Position numbers and translations under genes: made by a program. Source: CAXBNB01 sp040222275 (GTDB taxonomy: Bacteria > Bacteroidota > Bacteroidia > Cytophagales > Cyclobacteriaceae). Taken from it: a stretch of 64,000 bases of DNA. The number at the start of each line of letters is the position of its first letter. Within the stretch, counting starts at the first letter, position 1. The notes beneath the pieces are model-generated. The model had not been told where the DNA came from. It worked only from the letters and a program-made list of their open reading frames with translations, and did no database searches. Positions 51,774 to 60,834 of the stretch are shown here, piece by piece. The stretch covers positions 124,001-188,000 of the forward strand of contig JAVKDJ010000045.1 in the NCBI GenBank assembly GCA_040222275.1. Reading direction: 5' to 3'.

Positions 51774-52526
51774 TTAAGAAAAAGCCAATCCCCCGTTGAT
51801 GTCCACGTTGTTGCCTGTCATGAAAGACGAATCCGGCCCGGCCAAATAGGCCACCAGGCCAGCTACTTCCTCTGCATTTCCTTCCCTTTTCAAGGGCGTG
51901 GAGTTCGCAACATTTTTCCTTACCTCATCTTTGGTAAAGTCATCGTGAAATTTTGTAGCAATCATACCCGGACAAACAGCATTGATCCTAATGCCCTGCG
52001 GGCCAAGTTCTTTTGCCCAGTTTCGTGTCAGGGTCATAACGGCCCCTTTGGAAGAAGCGTAAATTGCCGAGCCTGCACCTCCCCCGTCACGTCCAGCCTG
52101 GGATGCGAGATTTACGATCGACCCACCTTCTCCCATTAAAGGCTTGAATGCCTGTGTAACAAAGACTGTCCCTTTGAAATTAACATTCATGACGAGATCA
52201 TAAAATGATTCATCCAGTTCCTCTATCTTCTTTCTGGCGAAAAGGCCACCAGCATTATTGACCAGGATATCTACCCGATCACCAAATGCCTCTTTGGTAG
52301 CAGCAACCATGTTGTCAATATCACTTTGTTTGGTCACATCCCCTTTCACGGCAATGGCTTCACCGCCCACTGCTTTTATGGCTGCAAGCGTATCGTCACT
52401 GTCTTTTTCACTATTGAAATAATTTACTACAACCTTGGCCCCTTCTTTTGCCAGTTTGACACAGATGGCCCGCCCTATATCGCGTGCCCCTCCTGTAACT
52501 ACTGCGACTTTACCTTTTAGATTCAT
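51774..52526 (-). CDS. SDR-family reductase, likely DEH reductase (first of pair)
   Basis: A 250-residue short-chain dehydrogenase/reductase. Cofactor motif TGGARDIG (residues ~11-18), NNAG, catalytic Ser in NLASQAG and Tyr-Lys in YASSK. In alginate loci such enzymes reduce DEH (4-deoxy-L-erythro-5-hexoseulose uronate) to 2-keto-3-deoxygluconate using NADPH or NADH. The motif alone does not fix the substrate; position between a lyase and the transporter does. The second SDR at 52550 is 23 bp upstream in the same transcript, about 40% similar by eye. Confidence 0.85.
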   Translation of the reverse strand: MNLKGKVAVVTGGARDIGRAICVKLAKEGAKVVVNYFNSEKDSDDTLAAIKAVGGEAIAVKGDVTKQSDIDNMVAATKEAFGDRVDILVNNAGGLFARKKIEELDESFYDLVMNVNFKGTVFVTQAFKPLMGEGGSIVNLASQAGRDGGGAGSAIYASSKGAVMTLTRNWAKELGPQGIRINAVCPGMIATKFHDDFTKDEVRKNVANSTPLKREGNAEEVAGLVAYLAGPDSSFMTGNNVDINGGLAFS

Positions 52527-52549
52527 TTGATACGATTTTAAATTGATTT

Positions 52550-53314
52550 TTATATTCCCAATGCCTGTCCTCCACCTATCTGAATAGTCTCGGCGGTGAT
52601 AAACGAGGCATCCTTACCAGATAAAAATGACACAACAGATGCTACCTCCTCAGGCTCACCCAACCTGCCCAACATAATGTTGTTTTTCCAGGAAGCAAAC
52701 ACTTCCGGTTTGGTAGATTTGATCTGAGCATGAAATGGCGTATCAATGGTACCGGGAGATACAGCATTTACCCTGATTCCATATTCTGCCAGGTCTTTTG
52801 CCAAAGCCCTTGTAATGGCATGGACCCCTGCTTTGGATGTTCCATAGATTCCGGCCCCTGGACCACCTGCATTCCATCCTGCATTGGATGTATAGTTTAT
52901 TATGGTGGGGTTTTCCCCTTTTTTGAGGAAAGGAATGGCCGCCCTTGACGTAAAAAACACAGAATCCAGGTTTAATGCCATCACAAACCTGTAAAAGTCG
53001 GTGGTCATTTCTTCAAACCTTGACCTGCCTCCCAGTCCTCCTGCATTGTTCACCAACACATCGATTCTTCCATATTTTTCACCGATTGCCGTAATATTTG
53101 AAGTTACTTCCTCTTCGTTAGTTACATCAAACCCATAATACTCGGCAGTTATTCCTTCTTTGGCCAACTCTTCCACCCTTTGGGCACCAGCCTCGTCATC
53201 AATGCCATTTAAGACGACCGTATATCCATCCTTACCTAACCTCCTGGCTACTTCAAAACCTATTCCTCCGGTTGCGCCAGTTACTATTGCTATTTTGTTA
53301 TCCGTGTTTCCCAT
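52550..53314 (-). CDS. SDR-family reductase, likely DEH reductase (second of pair)
   Basis: A 254-residue SDR with TGATGGIG nucleotide-binding motif, NNAGGLGG, Ser in NYTSNAG and YGTSK catalytic Tyr-Lys. It probably also acts on DEH or on an epimer or hydrate of it. Two reductases side by side are often seen in alginate degraders, where they differ in NADH/NADPH preference. It lies 35 bp after the MFS importer gene. Confidence 0.84.
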   Translation of the reverse strand: MGNTDNKIAIVTGATGGIGFEVARRLGKDGYTVVLNGIDDEAGAQRVEELAKEGITAEYYGFDVTNEEEVTSNITAIGEKYGRIDVLVNNAGGLGGRSRFEEMTTDFYRFVMALNLDSVFFTSRAAIPFLKKGENPTIINYTSNAGWNAGGPGAGIYGTSKAGVHAITRALAKDLAEYGIRVNAVSPGTIDTPFHAQIKSTKPEVFASWKNNIMLGRLGEPEEVASVVSFLSGKDASFITAETIQIGGGQALGI

Positions 53315-53349
53315 TTTCCTTAATTTTAAAATTTAACTATTCCCGATTT

Positions 53350-54645
53350 TTATTTTTTAGCCTTAATTGGCTCGATTTTTCCACACAATACCCATACACT
53401 GGCCAAGGCAATCAATGCCAGGGCAGCCCCAATAATAAAGGCCGGTGTATAATTGCCACCCATTGTCAGCCATGGTACCAGATAGGTCAGCCCAGCAGCC
53501 GTTAGTTTGGCCCCCATTCCAGAGAATCCAGCGAGCGTACCGACAGTCTTTCCGCTAAAAAAATCGCTCGGCAGGGTTTGAACATTGCCTATTGCGGTCT
53601 GGAAGCCAAATAAAATGACTGCCATTATCAACACGGCTGTGATCGGTTCACCAGGATTGGCCATGGCCAATAAGGCCGGAAGCATAATGAGGCTTCCGAT
53701 GGTAATCACAGCCTTACGCGTTTTGTCAACACTCCATCCGGCTTTTATTCTATTTTGAGCCATGAGCCCTCCAAACCAGGCACCCAGCATTGCTCCTACA
53801 TAAGGCACCCAACCGTATATCCCTATGCTTTTCACATCCATGCCATAAACCTCAAACAGGTAAATTGGGATCCAAAAAACAAACAACCACCATATAGGAT
53901 CAATTGCCGCCGAGGCTACAATCACACCCCAACTCTGCTTATGGGTAAGTAATTTTCCGGTGGTTGGGTTGTAACCATCATCATCTCCATCGTCGCTATC
54001 CTCATTTTTTTGCCCGTCCAAAATATACAAGCGCTCTTCGTCTGTTATCCAGGGGTGGCTTTTAGGTGGGGATTTTACCAGATACATCCATGGCAAAAGC
54101 CAAAGCAAACCTGCCACTCCTACCAGAATGAAAATCATCTGCCAATTGAAGTATATCGACAAGAATGCAATGAGTGGTATGGAAATAATGCCGCCAATAG
54201 CTGCACCAGAATTGAATAAACCTTGCGCAAAAGCCCGTTCCTTCGTGGGAAACCATTCGGCATTGCCCTTGGTGGCTCCCGGCCAGTTGCCAGCTTCCGC
54301 TACACCTAGAATCGATCTAAAAAATGCAAATCCGGCGAATGTTTTTGCCACAGCATGCAAGGCAGTGGCTATAGACCATACCCCTATAGATAATGCGAAC
54401 CCCAACCGGGTACCAATCCAATCGAAAATTTTACCAAAAATAGCCTGCCCAAAAGCATAGGAAAAAACAAAAATGATGGATATCCAGGAATAGATTTCCT
54501 TTCGTTCATCATTGGTTTTGTCCGGATACAATTGTTCTGAGATTTCCGGCCACAAAACATTAATGGATTGTCTGTCGATATAGTTGATGACGGTAGCCAG
54601 TGCAATCAGGGTTATTACCCACCATCTTAGTCCTTTTATTTTCAT
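53350..54645 (-). CDS. MFS hexuronate/oligouronide importer (ExuT-like)
   Basis: A 12-helix major facilitator protein of the anion:cation symporter group (ExuT/DgoT-like). From the start at 54645 it has 431 residues. Helix 1 reads WWVITLIALATVINYIDRQSINVLWPEI, with the conserved NYxDR found in hexuronate carriers, and the 2-3 loop is FGKIFDWIGTRLGFA. A frame open to 54702 overlaps the kdgF gene and is unlikely to be used. Expected to bring DEH or unsaturated monouronates into the cytoplasm, between the KdgF and SDR steps. Confidence 0.88.
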   Translation of the reverse strand: MKIKGLRWWVITLIALATVINYIDRQSINVLWPEISEQLYPDKTNDERKEIYSWISIIFVFSYAFGQAIFGKIFDWIGTRLGFALSIGVWSIATALHAVAKTFAGFAFFRSILGVAEAGNWPGATKGNAEWFPTKERAFAQGLFNSGAAIGGIISIPLIAFLSIYFNWQMIFILVGVAGLLWLLPWMYLVKSPPKSHPWITDEERLYILDGQKNEDSDDGDDDGYNPTTGKLLTHKQSWGVIVASAAIDPIWWLFVFWIPIYLFEVYGMDVKSIGIYGWVPYVGAMLGAWFGGLMAQNRIKAGWSVDKTRKAVITIGSLIMLPALLAMANPGEPITAVLIMAVILFGFQTAIGNVQTLPSDFFSGKTVGTLAGFSGMGAKLTAAGLTYLVPWLTMGGNYTPAFIIGAALALIALASVWVLCGKIEPIKAKK

Positions 54646-54664
54646 CGTCTTTGGGTCTTGTTGA

Positions 54665-55039
54665 TTAATCTTTGTTTCCAAAATATGACACGCCTGACCC
54701 ATCTAAGAAATCTTCCCGGACAGGGCTAAATGTGTCTATGAGCATTCCAGCCTCAAGGCAAACGGCACTATGAAGCAGGTTTGGTTCGATGTAAACACCA
54801 TCCCCACCATTGACTACTTTCTTCACACCGTCAATTTCAAATTCGAACGACCCTTCAGCCACATAGGTGGTTTGTGTATGGAAGTGCTGATGCGGTGTGC
54901 CCAACGCCCCTTTTTCAAACTTGACCAGAACCATCATGATCTGGTTGTCATACCCAAGCATCTTCCTTGAAACCCCTCCACCAAGCTCTTCCCATTCCAT
55001 TTCGCTGGTTATGATGTATTTTTCGCTGTTCCTTTTCAT
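54665..55039 (-). CDS. kdgF: KdgF-type cupin (unsaturated uronate linearisation)
   Basis: A 124-residue single-domain cupin. The metal site reads TPHQHFHTQTTYV (residues ~49-60, a H-x-H-x-H-x-Q pattern) plus His90 in NLLHSA. KdgF speeds ring opening of the 4,5-unsaturated monouronates released by exolytic lyases, giving DEH. It is 3 bp from the PL17 gene that makes its substrate, and 19 bp from the importer gene. There is no signal peptide, so it acts in the cytoplasm. Confidence 0.92.
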   Translation of the reverse strand: MKRNSEKYIITSEMEWEELGGGVSRKMLGYDNQIMMVLVKFEKGALGTPHQHFHTQTTYVAEGSFEFEIDGVKKVVNGGDGVYIEPNLLHSAVCLEAGMLIDTFSPVREDFLDGSGVSYFGNKD

Positions 55040-55042
55040 TTC

Positions 55043-57328
55043 TTAATTGTTTATTTTTTTAAAATTGTAAACACCAGTCCAGCTCAACTGTCCGGTTGAA
55101 GTTTCTATGGAGTGGCTGCTTGATTTATTGTCATCTTTAAGTGAGAAAGCAAACTGATAGCGCTCCCCGCTTTTCAGCTCAAACTGAATGGCCACATAAT
55201 CTGCAGATTCATGCAACACATCCAGGCCTGCAATAGATGTGAATGAATTAATCGGAATTTCATCCGCATAACTATAATACCCGTGCAGCTCGTACAAGCT
55301 GGCAAAAAGGGTATTCCCACCCGTTCTTCGGTGAATCAGGCCCGGGTCACGGCGTAAATTGAAATTTGGGTCGTTGGCACCAATCCGCGTCAACAAAACC
55401 TCGTCTCCCTGGCGTACCACAGAATTCATGGTAAAGAAATTCCTCTTGTTGAACCAGGTAAACCTAAATACGTCTCCCTTTAGATTGGCCTGGGCTTCCT
55501 GCCACAAGTGCTGGTAGCCATCGTGTTTCCCCATTGGGGTTAGGTCATTGTTCTTTCCAAATTCCTGATTGGTGGACATCAACTCGCCCATGTAGTAGAG
55601 CGGCAAATCGTATCTGGTTCCCTCAGGTGCCTGCACAGAGAAAAGGTCGATAATCAAGGGATTCTCCAATTCTTCAATTTCCACAACCGCCATGGTACGT
55701 TGCATTTCTACATTTTTGTAAGCCTTCAGTTCTTTCGCACTTACGATCTGGATACCTTCTGCAGTGGAAAAGTAATACGGCGTGCCAGGCGACTTGTCTG
55801 CCTCCCTGACACTACCATCAAAATGAGGGTCTTTATCAATAACCAACGTATTGTGCGCAACGGTTTCTTTAGCCCAACTGTGGTTTTCTTTCAGGTATCC
55901 ACCGCCATCTTTATGCTCAATATTTACCCACCTTGCTGCCCCGTAATCCTGGATCACTTCACATGCCCCATCGTAGAGCAAGAAGCCTAACCTATCAAAA
56001 TGACCATGCCCCATACCGTGTTTGGCATATTTCATTACAAGGGTCAAATTATCCGCACGGATAATCCCAATGGCTCCTTCATCCCCTGCTGCCCCATCGG
56101 TCAGTTCCATGCTTTTGTATTCGTATTTTTTCACCTTGCCTTCGGCAATGCCCTTTGCAGCAGCAAGACCGGAATCGTTCAGCGGAACCCTGCCTTGTTC
56201 CTGAACAATCGACAGCAACCCGGCATCCTTGCCACCGTAGTAGTAAGCCATACTCACGGCATGCACCAGTTCGCGGGACATCAGGGACATTCCCTTCTGT
56301 GAGTCGTTGATCGGGAAAAACTCCCCTTGGGAATTGGTTTGATTGATCAAAGCGTACACAGCCTTTATGAGAAGCCCATTGCGATAGTTTAAGATATCCA
56401 ACTCAGGCTTTTTGTTGGCCAGCCCCTGCGCAAAAATCAAAAAAGGATACATCGCATAGCGCTGGTAATAAGGCCCTTCTGTATAGTAACCATCAGGGGA
56501 GAAAGAATGATCTATCTGAGCGAGAAATCCCCCTTCTTTATATCCTTTTAAATTGAGTGTACCCCCGTCATTGTCTGTTTTCAGGTCAGCAGAACCCTCC
56601 ATATCAAATGCGTAAAGTGCCCTGTCTATAAGCTCTTCATCATCCATCACCAGGCCGATCATGCCCACGGCAGCATTTCCCCACGTGCTGTGGTTGTGCA
56701 GGCGGTTGAAAAACCTTGGGTTCTCCAGTGAAATATAATCTGCATAAGGCCTGAAAAGTTCTGTGTTCAGTTTGTTGGTGGTTTCCTGATCCAGCCAGTC
56801 GTAAATACAATCGTAAGCCTGGCTGGTGTAAACCAACCAATTGGCGTCATTCAAACATTGCCAAAAGAACTTTCCCCGTGCGTACGACCGCTCTGCTGGG
56901 TGCTTTCCGAGGGTTGGGTAAATTTTAGCATAATCCAACAGCATATCACGGATGTAGATGGCATACTTCTCATCTCCGGTAACCTGAAATAGGACGCCAG
57001 CTTTTTGCATGGTGAAGAAATTTGCTTTGTGACGCTCGTGGGTGTATCCCCCGGCCAAATCCTTTGGAACGGGAACATCAATCCCCAGGTCAATCTCTGC
57101 ATCCACCTGCCCACGTACTGCCTCCAGCGAACTGTCAAAAAGTGGCAGTTTGCCAACTTGAGAGCGCATCAGATCTACCCCATTCGCGGTTAGAATAAGG
57201 TTTGGATGATCCGTTTGGTCGCTATTGGAAGCAGCCTGTTGAGGTTTTGGTTCACAAGCTATAGTAAAAGCAACTATAGCAATCAGCACCAGGTTTTTTA
57301 GGGTCAATATGTTTAGAAAAAACTTCAT
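55043..57328 (-). CDS. PL17 oligoalginate lyase, lipoprotein
   Basis: A 761-residue exolytic alginate lyase that releases unsaturated monouronates from oligosaccharides. The signal ends in a lipobox (AFTIAC), so it is tethered in the periplasmic side of a membrane. The N-terminal (alpha/alpha)6 barrel has the catalytic Asn212-His213 pair (HNHSTWGNA), and the Tyr near GYYTEGPYYQRYAMYPF. The C-terminal heparinase II/III beta-sandwich (HGMGHGHFDRLGFLLYDG, ending SLKDDNKSSSHSIE) completes the active cleft. Its start shares one base with the PL6 stop, and the kdgF gene is 3 bp downstream. Confidence 0.94.
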   Translation of the reverse strand: MKFFLNILTLKNLVLIAIVAFTIACEPKPQQAASNSDQTDHPNLILTANGVDLMRSQVGKLPLFDSSLEAVRGQVDAEIDLGIDVPVPKDLAGGYTHERHKANFFTMQKAGVLFQVTGDEKYAIYIRDMLLDYAKIYPTLGKHPAERSYARGKFFWQCLNDANWLVYTSQAYDCIYDWLDQETTNKLNTELFRPYADYISLENPRFFNRLHNHSTWGNAAVGMIGLVMDDEELIDRALYAFDMEGSADLKTDNDGGTLNLKGYKEGGFLAQIDHSFSPDGYYTEGPYYQRYAMYPFLIFAQGLANKKPELDILNYRNGLLIKAVYALINQTNSQGEFFPINDSQKGMSLMSRELVHAVSMAYYYGGKDAGLLSIVQEQGRVPLNDSGLAAAKGIAEGKVKKYEYKSMELTDGAAGDEGAIGIIRADNLTLVMKYAKHGMGHGHFDRLGFLLYDGACEVIQDYGAARWVNIEHKDGGGYLKENHSWAKETVAHNTLVIDKDPHFDGSVREADKSPGTPYYFSTAEGIQIVSAKELKAYKNVEMQRTMAVVEIEELENPLIIDLFSVQAPEGTRYDLPLYYMGELMSTNQEFGKNNDLTPMGKHDGYQHLWQEAQANLKGDVFRFTWFNKRNFFTMNSVVRQGDEVLLTRIGANDPNFNLRRDPGLIHRRTGGNTLFASLYELHGYYSYADEIPINSFTSIAGLDVLHESADYVAIQFELKSGERYQFAFSLKDDNKSSSHSIETSTGQLSWTGVYNFKKINN

Positions 57329-59583
57329 TAGTTGGTGTATGTAATATTTTCAGTAGAATACTCCTGATTGTTGGCAACAATTTTCCCGGTCGCTTTCATT
57401 TCACAATCCTTAATAATTGTTACTGGTTCGCCGTTAGTCAAATGGAGTGTCAATGGTGCGCTCCCGAACCACTTGCTGTTTTCCACAATGGCATTTTGGA
57501 CACCATGAAATTTGATGGAAGCCCCTACCTTGTTCCTTTTACCATTGCCTACATTATCAAACTGATTTCCAGACATCCTCACTATCGGCCCGAACGTGCT
57601 TTCATCCGTTCCTCCCCTGTAGATATTGGCAACCGCCCCCTCTACATCCCTGAAAGTGTTGTTGTTGATCACAACATTTTCCACGTTGTAAATACCCAAA
57701 TCCTCTACCTCTTTATCGAATGAAAGCACCGAACCCGTAATGTTGGTCATGTTTGTGTTTTCTATAAGTACCGTATCTGCAAAGGTGTTTTTGTACACCT
57801 TCAGGAAGTCGAAGGTATGGTTCACATCCAGGTCAACCACTTCACAGTTCCTGACAAAAAGTTGGTAGTTGTGCGTCATAGAATACCTGCTCGTGCTCAC
57901 TACATTGTTACCAGGCTGATCGGGAGACTCTGCCCCGTCTATCAACAAATTGTCCAACTCCAACATGCCCCCGTTTTCTATTTTGAAGAAACTGGCTTTC
58001 TGGGATAGCAATTTCGCCCTTTCGCCATTTCCAGTTCTGATGGTAATGGGCTTGTCAATTACCACGTCTTTGGTCTGCAGGTATTCACCACCTGCCTGAA
58101 GCTCCAGTACATCACCACCTGATGCACTTTTTATCGCTTCGAGCAGCGTATTTTGGCCTGGTTCAATTTTAATATTCTTTCCTGCCCTGAACTTTGGCTC
58201 GGGAAAATCTTTGGGGTAGTAGCCGGCCCCAACTTCCTCGCGGGTTACCGGCAGGGCAATTTCCTTAAAACCTATTTTTTCAGTGAGTTCACCAGAGGGG
58301 ATCAGCAAGCCATTTCCGTTGCTGATCAATTTGTATTCAACTTCCTCAAAGCCATCTTTGATAGGTGTAGCAGCCCCCTTGTTGATGTAGTTGCCGGCGA
58401 AGGAAATGCCGGAAATATCATCATAAACCGTAAATGGGGTAAGGTTGGTCTGGCTCATGAAAATATTGGAATTGATCACCGTATTTTCAGGTTTGGCAGA
58501 CCGCTCTTCGTCTGCACCAGCACAAAGCTGGATATAGTCGCAATCTACCAGGATGTTGCCTTCAATCTTAGAATCAATTACCTGGTTGTAGCGATTGATA
58601 GGGGAATTCGGGACACCATTCATCACTACCAAAGCCCCTCTAAACCGGTGTCCCGTAAGCCCATAGCAGTAGTTGTTGCGTACTGTCTGTGTCTCATTGA
58701 TTACCCTTATACCACCCGTATTGGGTTTTCTATTGCCAAGGAAATAGTTGTTTTCGACAAGCGTATTTGTGCCATGGCGCATGGTCAAAGTCCCCTGGCA
58801 TTCTATGAAAACGTTGCTCTTGAATACATTGCCGCAGGATTTGTTGGATATGATTTCGTGCTCCCCATTGCAGCGATCGAACAGGTTGTTCTGAACCAAC
58901 GTATTAGAAAATTTTCTGGAATAATGGCTCGTGCCAATCCTCAGCGTTTCGCCACCATTCGATCCCAGTATGGGGTTGGGGCCAAAATAATTGTATTCAA
59001 TGATGTGCTTGTTGTCGCGACTTTCCTCCGTATTCATTCTTACAGCCATCGTGACCCCCTGGTTCATTTTTCCTACCAATGTATTGTGGTCGAAGCGGTT
59101 GTTTTTACCATACATGGCCACCCAAATATCTGAATCAAAACGCTCGGGGTTGTTGTAGCTATCGATCACACATTCGGTTACACGACTGTTGTTGGCCAGC
59201 TTGTCTTTACTTGTTCTGAAACTGATGACATTGCTGGTGGGGGTAAACCCGTTTTTGAATACCAGCCCCGATACTTCAAGGTATTCCCCGCTTAGGTTAA
59301 GGTATGAATTTCCCTCAAGAATGACTTTCCCTTTTTCTTCGGCAGTGAGGGTGATGGGTTTTTCAGCCGTTCCCTTTGCAGAAAAAATCAATTCTGCGTC
59401 GGTCCACTTGCCATTGGCCAGCGTGATCACATCTCCGGGCTGGGCTTGTTTTACTTTTGCCTCAAACTCTGCCACCGTGCTTACCACGTCATTGTTTTCA
59501 GGTTGTTTGTTGCAGCCAACTGCCCATGAACAAAGCACTATTGCTGCCAGAAGTGATCTCAATATTTTCGTTTTAACTGTCAT
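57328..59583 (-). CDS. Two-domain PL6 alginate lyase, lipoprotein
   Basis: A 751-residue enzyme with a lipoprotein signal (CSWAVGC, Cys24) and two parallel beta-helix domains. The first (~25-440) is the PL6 catalytic domain with Lys in IISNKSCGN and Arg in LTMRHGTN. The second (~450-750, NTLLEAIKSASGGDVLELQAGGEY to the C-terminus) is a non-catalytic helix like that of AlyGC, which closes over the active cleft and favours exolytic cutting. It abuts the Nramp-like gene (TAA immediately followed by ATG) and overlaps the PL17 gene by 1 bp. Confidence 0.93.
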   Translation of the reverse strand: MTVKTKILRSLLAAIVLCSWAVGCNKQPENNDVVSTVAEFEAKVKQAQPGDVITLANGKWTDAELIFSAKGTAEKPITLTAEEKGKVILEGNSYLNLSGEYLEVSGLVFKNGFTPTSNVISFRTSKDKLANNSRVTECVIDSYNNPERFDSDIWVAMYGKNNRFDHNTLVGKMNQGVTMAVRMNTEESRDNKHIIEYNYFGPNPILGSNGGETLRIGTSHYSRKFSNTLVQNNLFDRCNGEHEIISNKSCGNVFKSNVFIECQGTLTMRHGTNTLVENNYFLGNRKPNTGGIRVINETQTVRNNYCYGLTGHRFRGALVVMNGVPNSPINRYNQVIDSKIEGNILVDCDYIQLCAGADEERSAKPENTVINSNIFMSQTNLTPFTVYDDISGISFAGNYINKGAATPIKDGFEEVEYKLISNGNGLLIPSGELTEKIGFKEIALPVTREEVGAGYYPKDFPEPKFRAGKNIKIEPGQNTLLEAIKSASGGDVLELQAGGEYLQTKDVVIDKPITIRTGNGERAKLLSQKASFFKIENGGMLELDNLLIDGAESPDQPGNNVVSTSRYSMTHNYQLFVRNCEVVDLDVNHTFDFLKVYKNTFADTVLIENTNMTNITGSVLSFDKEVEDLGIYNVENVVINNNTFRDVEGAVANIYRGGTDESTFGPIVRMSGNQFDNVGNGKRNKVGASIKFHGVQNAIVENSKWFGSAPLTLHLTNGEPVTIIKDCEMKATGKIVANNQEYSTENITYTN

Positions 59584-60834
59584 TTAGAAATTGTTTATGA
59601 TTCCGATTACCCCGTTGTATGATATCAAAATTGAAAAAATAAATGCCCCCACTATACCGGTGTTGAGTTTGAACCCGGCTTTGTTTGCCCCCATGAGGGC
59701 TTGATTGTTTACTAAAAGAAAAATCCCAAGCACTACCAGCGGCAACACAAAAACATTGAAAACCTGGCTCAAAATCTGGGCGTTGATCGGATTTGCACCG
59801 AAAACCGGTACGGTAAGCCCGATGACACAAGCGATCAATGTCAAAATTTTAAACTGCTTCGATTTGGTATCCAATACACCGGATTGATAATCAGCTATCA
59901 ACATGGGAGCGATCATAAGTATTGGAAAAATGGAAGAAAGCCCGGCACTCAAAGTTCCCAATAGGAAAACACTCACAGCCATTTTGCCTGCTATTGGTTC
60001 CAGGGTATTGACCATGTCCAGCACCCTGGTAACCGCTATACCGTCATGAAAGAAAGCACCCATAGCCACAGCCATGATGGCGCCACTAATACAAAAAATG
60101 AGTATGGCTGCCGTAGCAGCATCCCTGCTCTGATCTTTCAGGTTGTCTTTGTTCCAGCCCTTGCCTTGAAGAAACAACGGCCTGGATAAAAATGTGGCAG
60201 AAGCCATGGTGGTGCCGACAAATGCGGCTACCAGCATTTTGCCCCCTTTCACCTGCGGTATGCTTGGCAGTAAGCCCTTCACAATCTCGGAAGGTTGGGG
60301 CAATACCATAAAGAATGACATCACGAAAGAAAGCCCCATCAGGGTGACGAAAAAGATAAGTACCCTTTCGAATATGCTATAGGTGCCCTGAAGTAGCAGC
60401 AGGTACATGATACCAATGATCACAATGGCCAATAACAATACCGCCAAATATTGGTTGTCTTTGAGCCAAGGAAAAAAGATGGCGAGGGTCTCAAATATAG
60501 CGTTGGCCGATATACCCAGTATTCCTATCAGTGAATTCCATTGTCCTATCGTGATACCAATAATAATGAGAATTGAAATGATTTTTCCGTATTTGAGGTT
60601 TTTCTTGAAACCGAACAAAGCAGTTTGCCCTGTGACAAGTGCATAGCGCCCATAAGCCTCCATCAGTACCCAGGAGAAAAAACAACTCAGCAATAGCACC
60701 CACAGCAATTGCATGCCGTATTTGCTACCTGCCACTATCATCGAGGTGACACTGCCCGTGCCAATGGTATATCCGATGGCGAATATGCCAGGGCCAATAG
60801 CCAGTAGAAGTCGATATAGGTTAAAGTTTTTCAA
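59584..60834 (-). CDS. Nramp-fold transporter lacking the metal-site residues
   Basis: A polytopic LeuT-fold protein of about 416 residues with ~11 helices. The family normally binds Mn2+/Fe2+ through DPGN in helix 1 and MPH(N) in helix 6. Here helix 1 reads GPGIFAIGYTIGTGSVTSM and helix 6 AAFVGTTMASATFLSRP: none of the metal-ligand residues are kept. I place the start at TTG (60834), which overlaps the PL7 stop in a TTGA arrangement, rather than at an ATG (60933) that would lie 100 bp inside that gene. Placement between PL7 and PL6 genes suggests a task in alginate uptake, ion supply or signalling. It is probably not a canonical divalent-metal importer. Confidence 0.78.
   Translation of the reverse strand: MKNFNLYRLLLAIGPGIFAIGYTIGTGSVTSMIVAGSKYGMQLLWVLLLSCFFSWVLMEAYGRYALVTGQTALFGFKKNLKYGKIISILIIIGITIGQWNSLIGILGISANAIFETLAIFFPWLKDNQYLAVLLLAIVIIGIMYLLLLQGTYSIFERVLIFFVTLMGLSFVMSFFMVLPQPSEIVKGLLPSIPQVKGGKMLVAAFVGTTMASATFLSRPLFLQGKGWNKDNLKDQSRDAATAAILIFCISGAIMAVAMGAFFHDGIAVTRVLDMVNTLEPIAGKMAVSVFLLGTLSAGLSSIFPILMIAPMLIADYQSGVLDTKSKQFKILTLIACVIGLTVPVFGANPINAQILSQVFNVFVLPLVVLGIFLLVNNQALMGANKAGFKLNTGIVGAFIFSILISYNGVIGIINNF

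Noticed and set aside
58153..59133. A 326-codon open frame antisense to the two-domain PL6 gene
   Set aside because: The PL6 frame carries catalytic motifs and repeats; the antisense frame has no family features.
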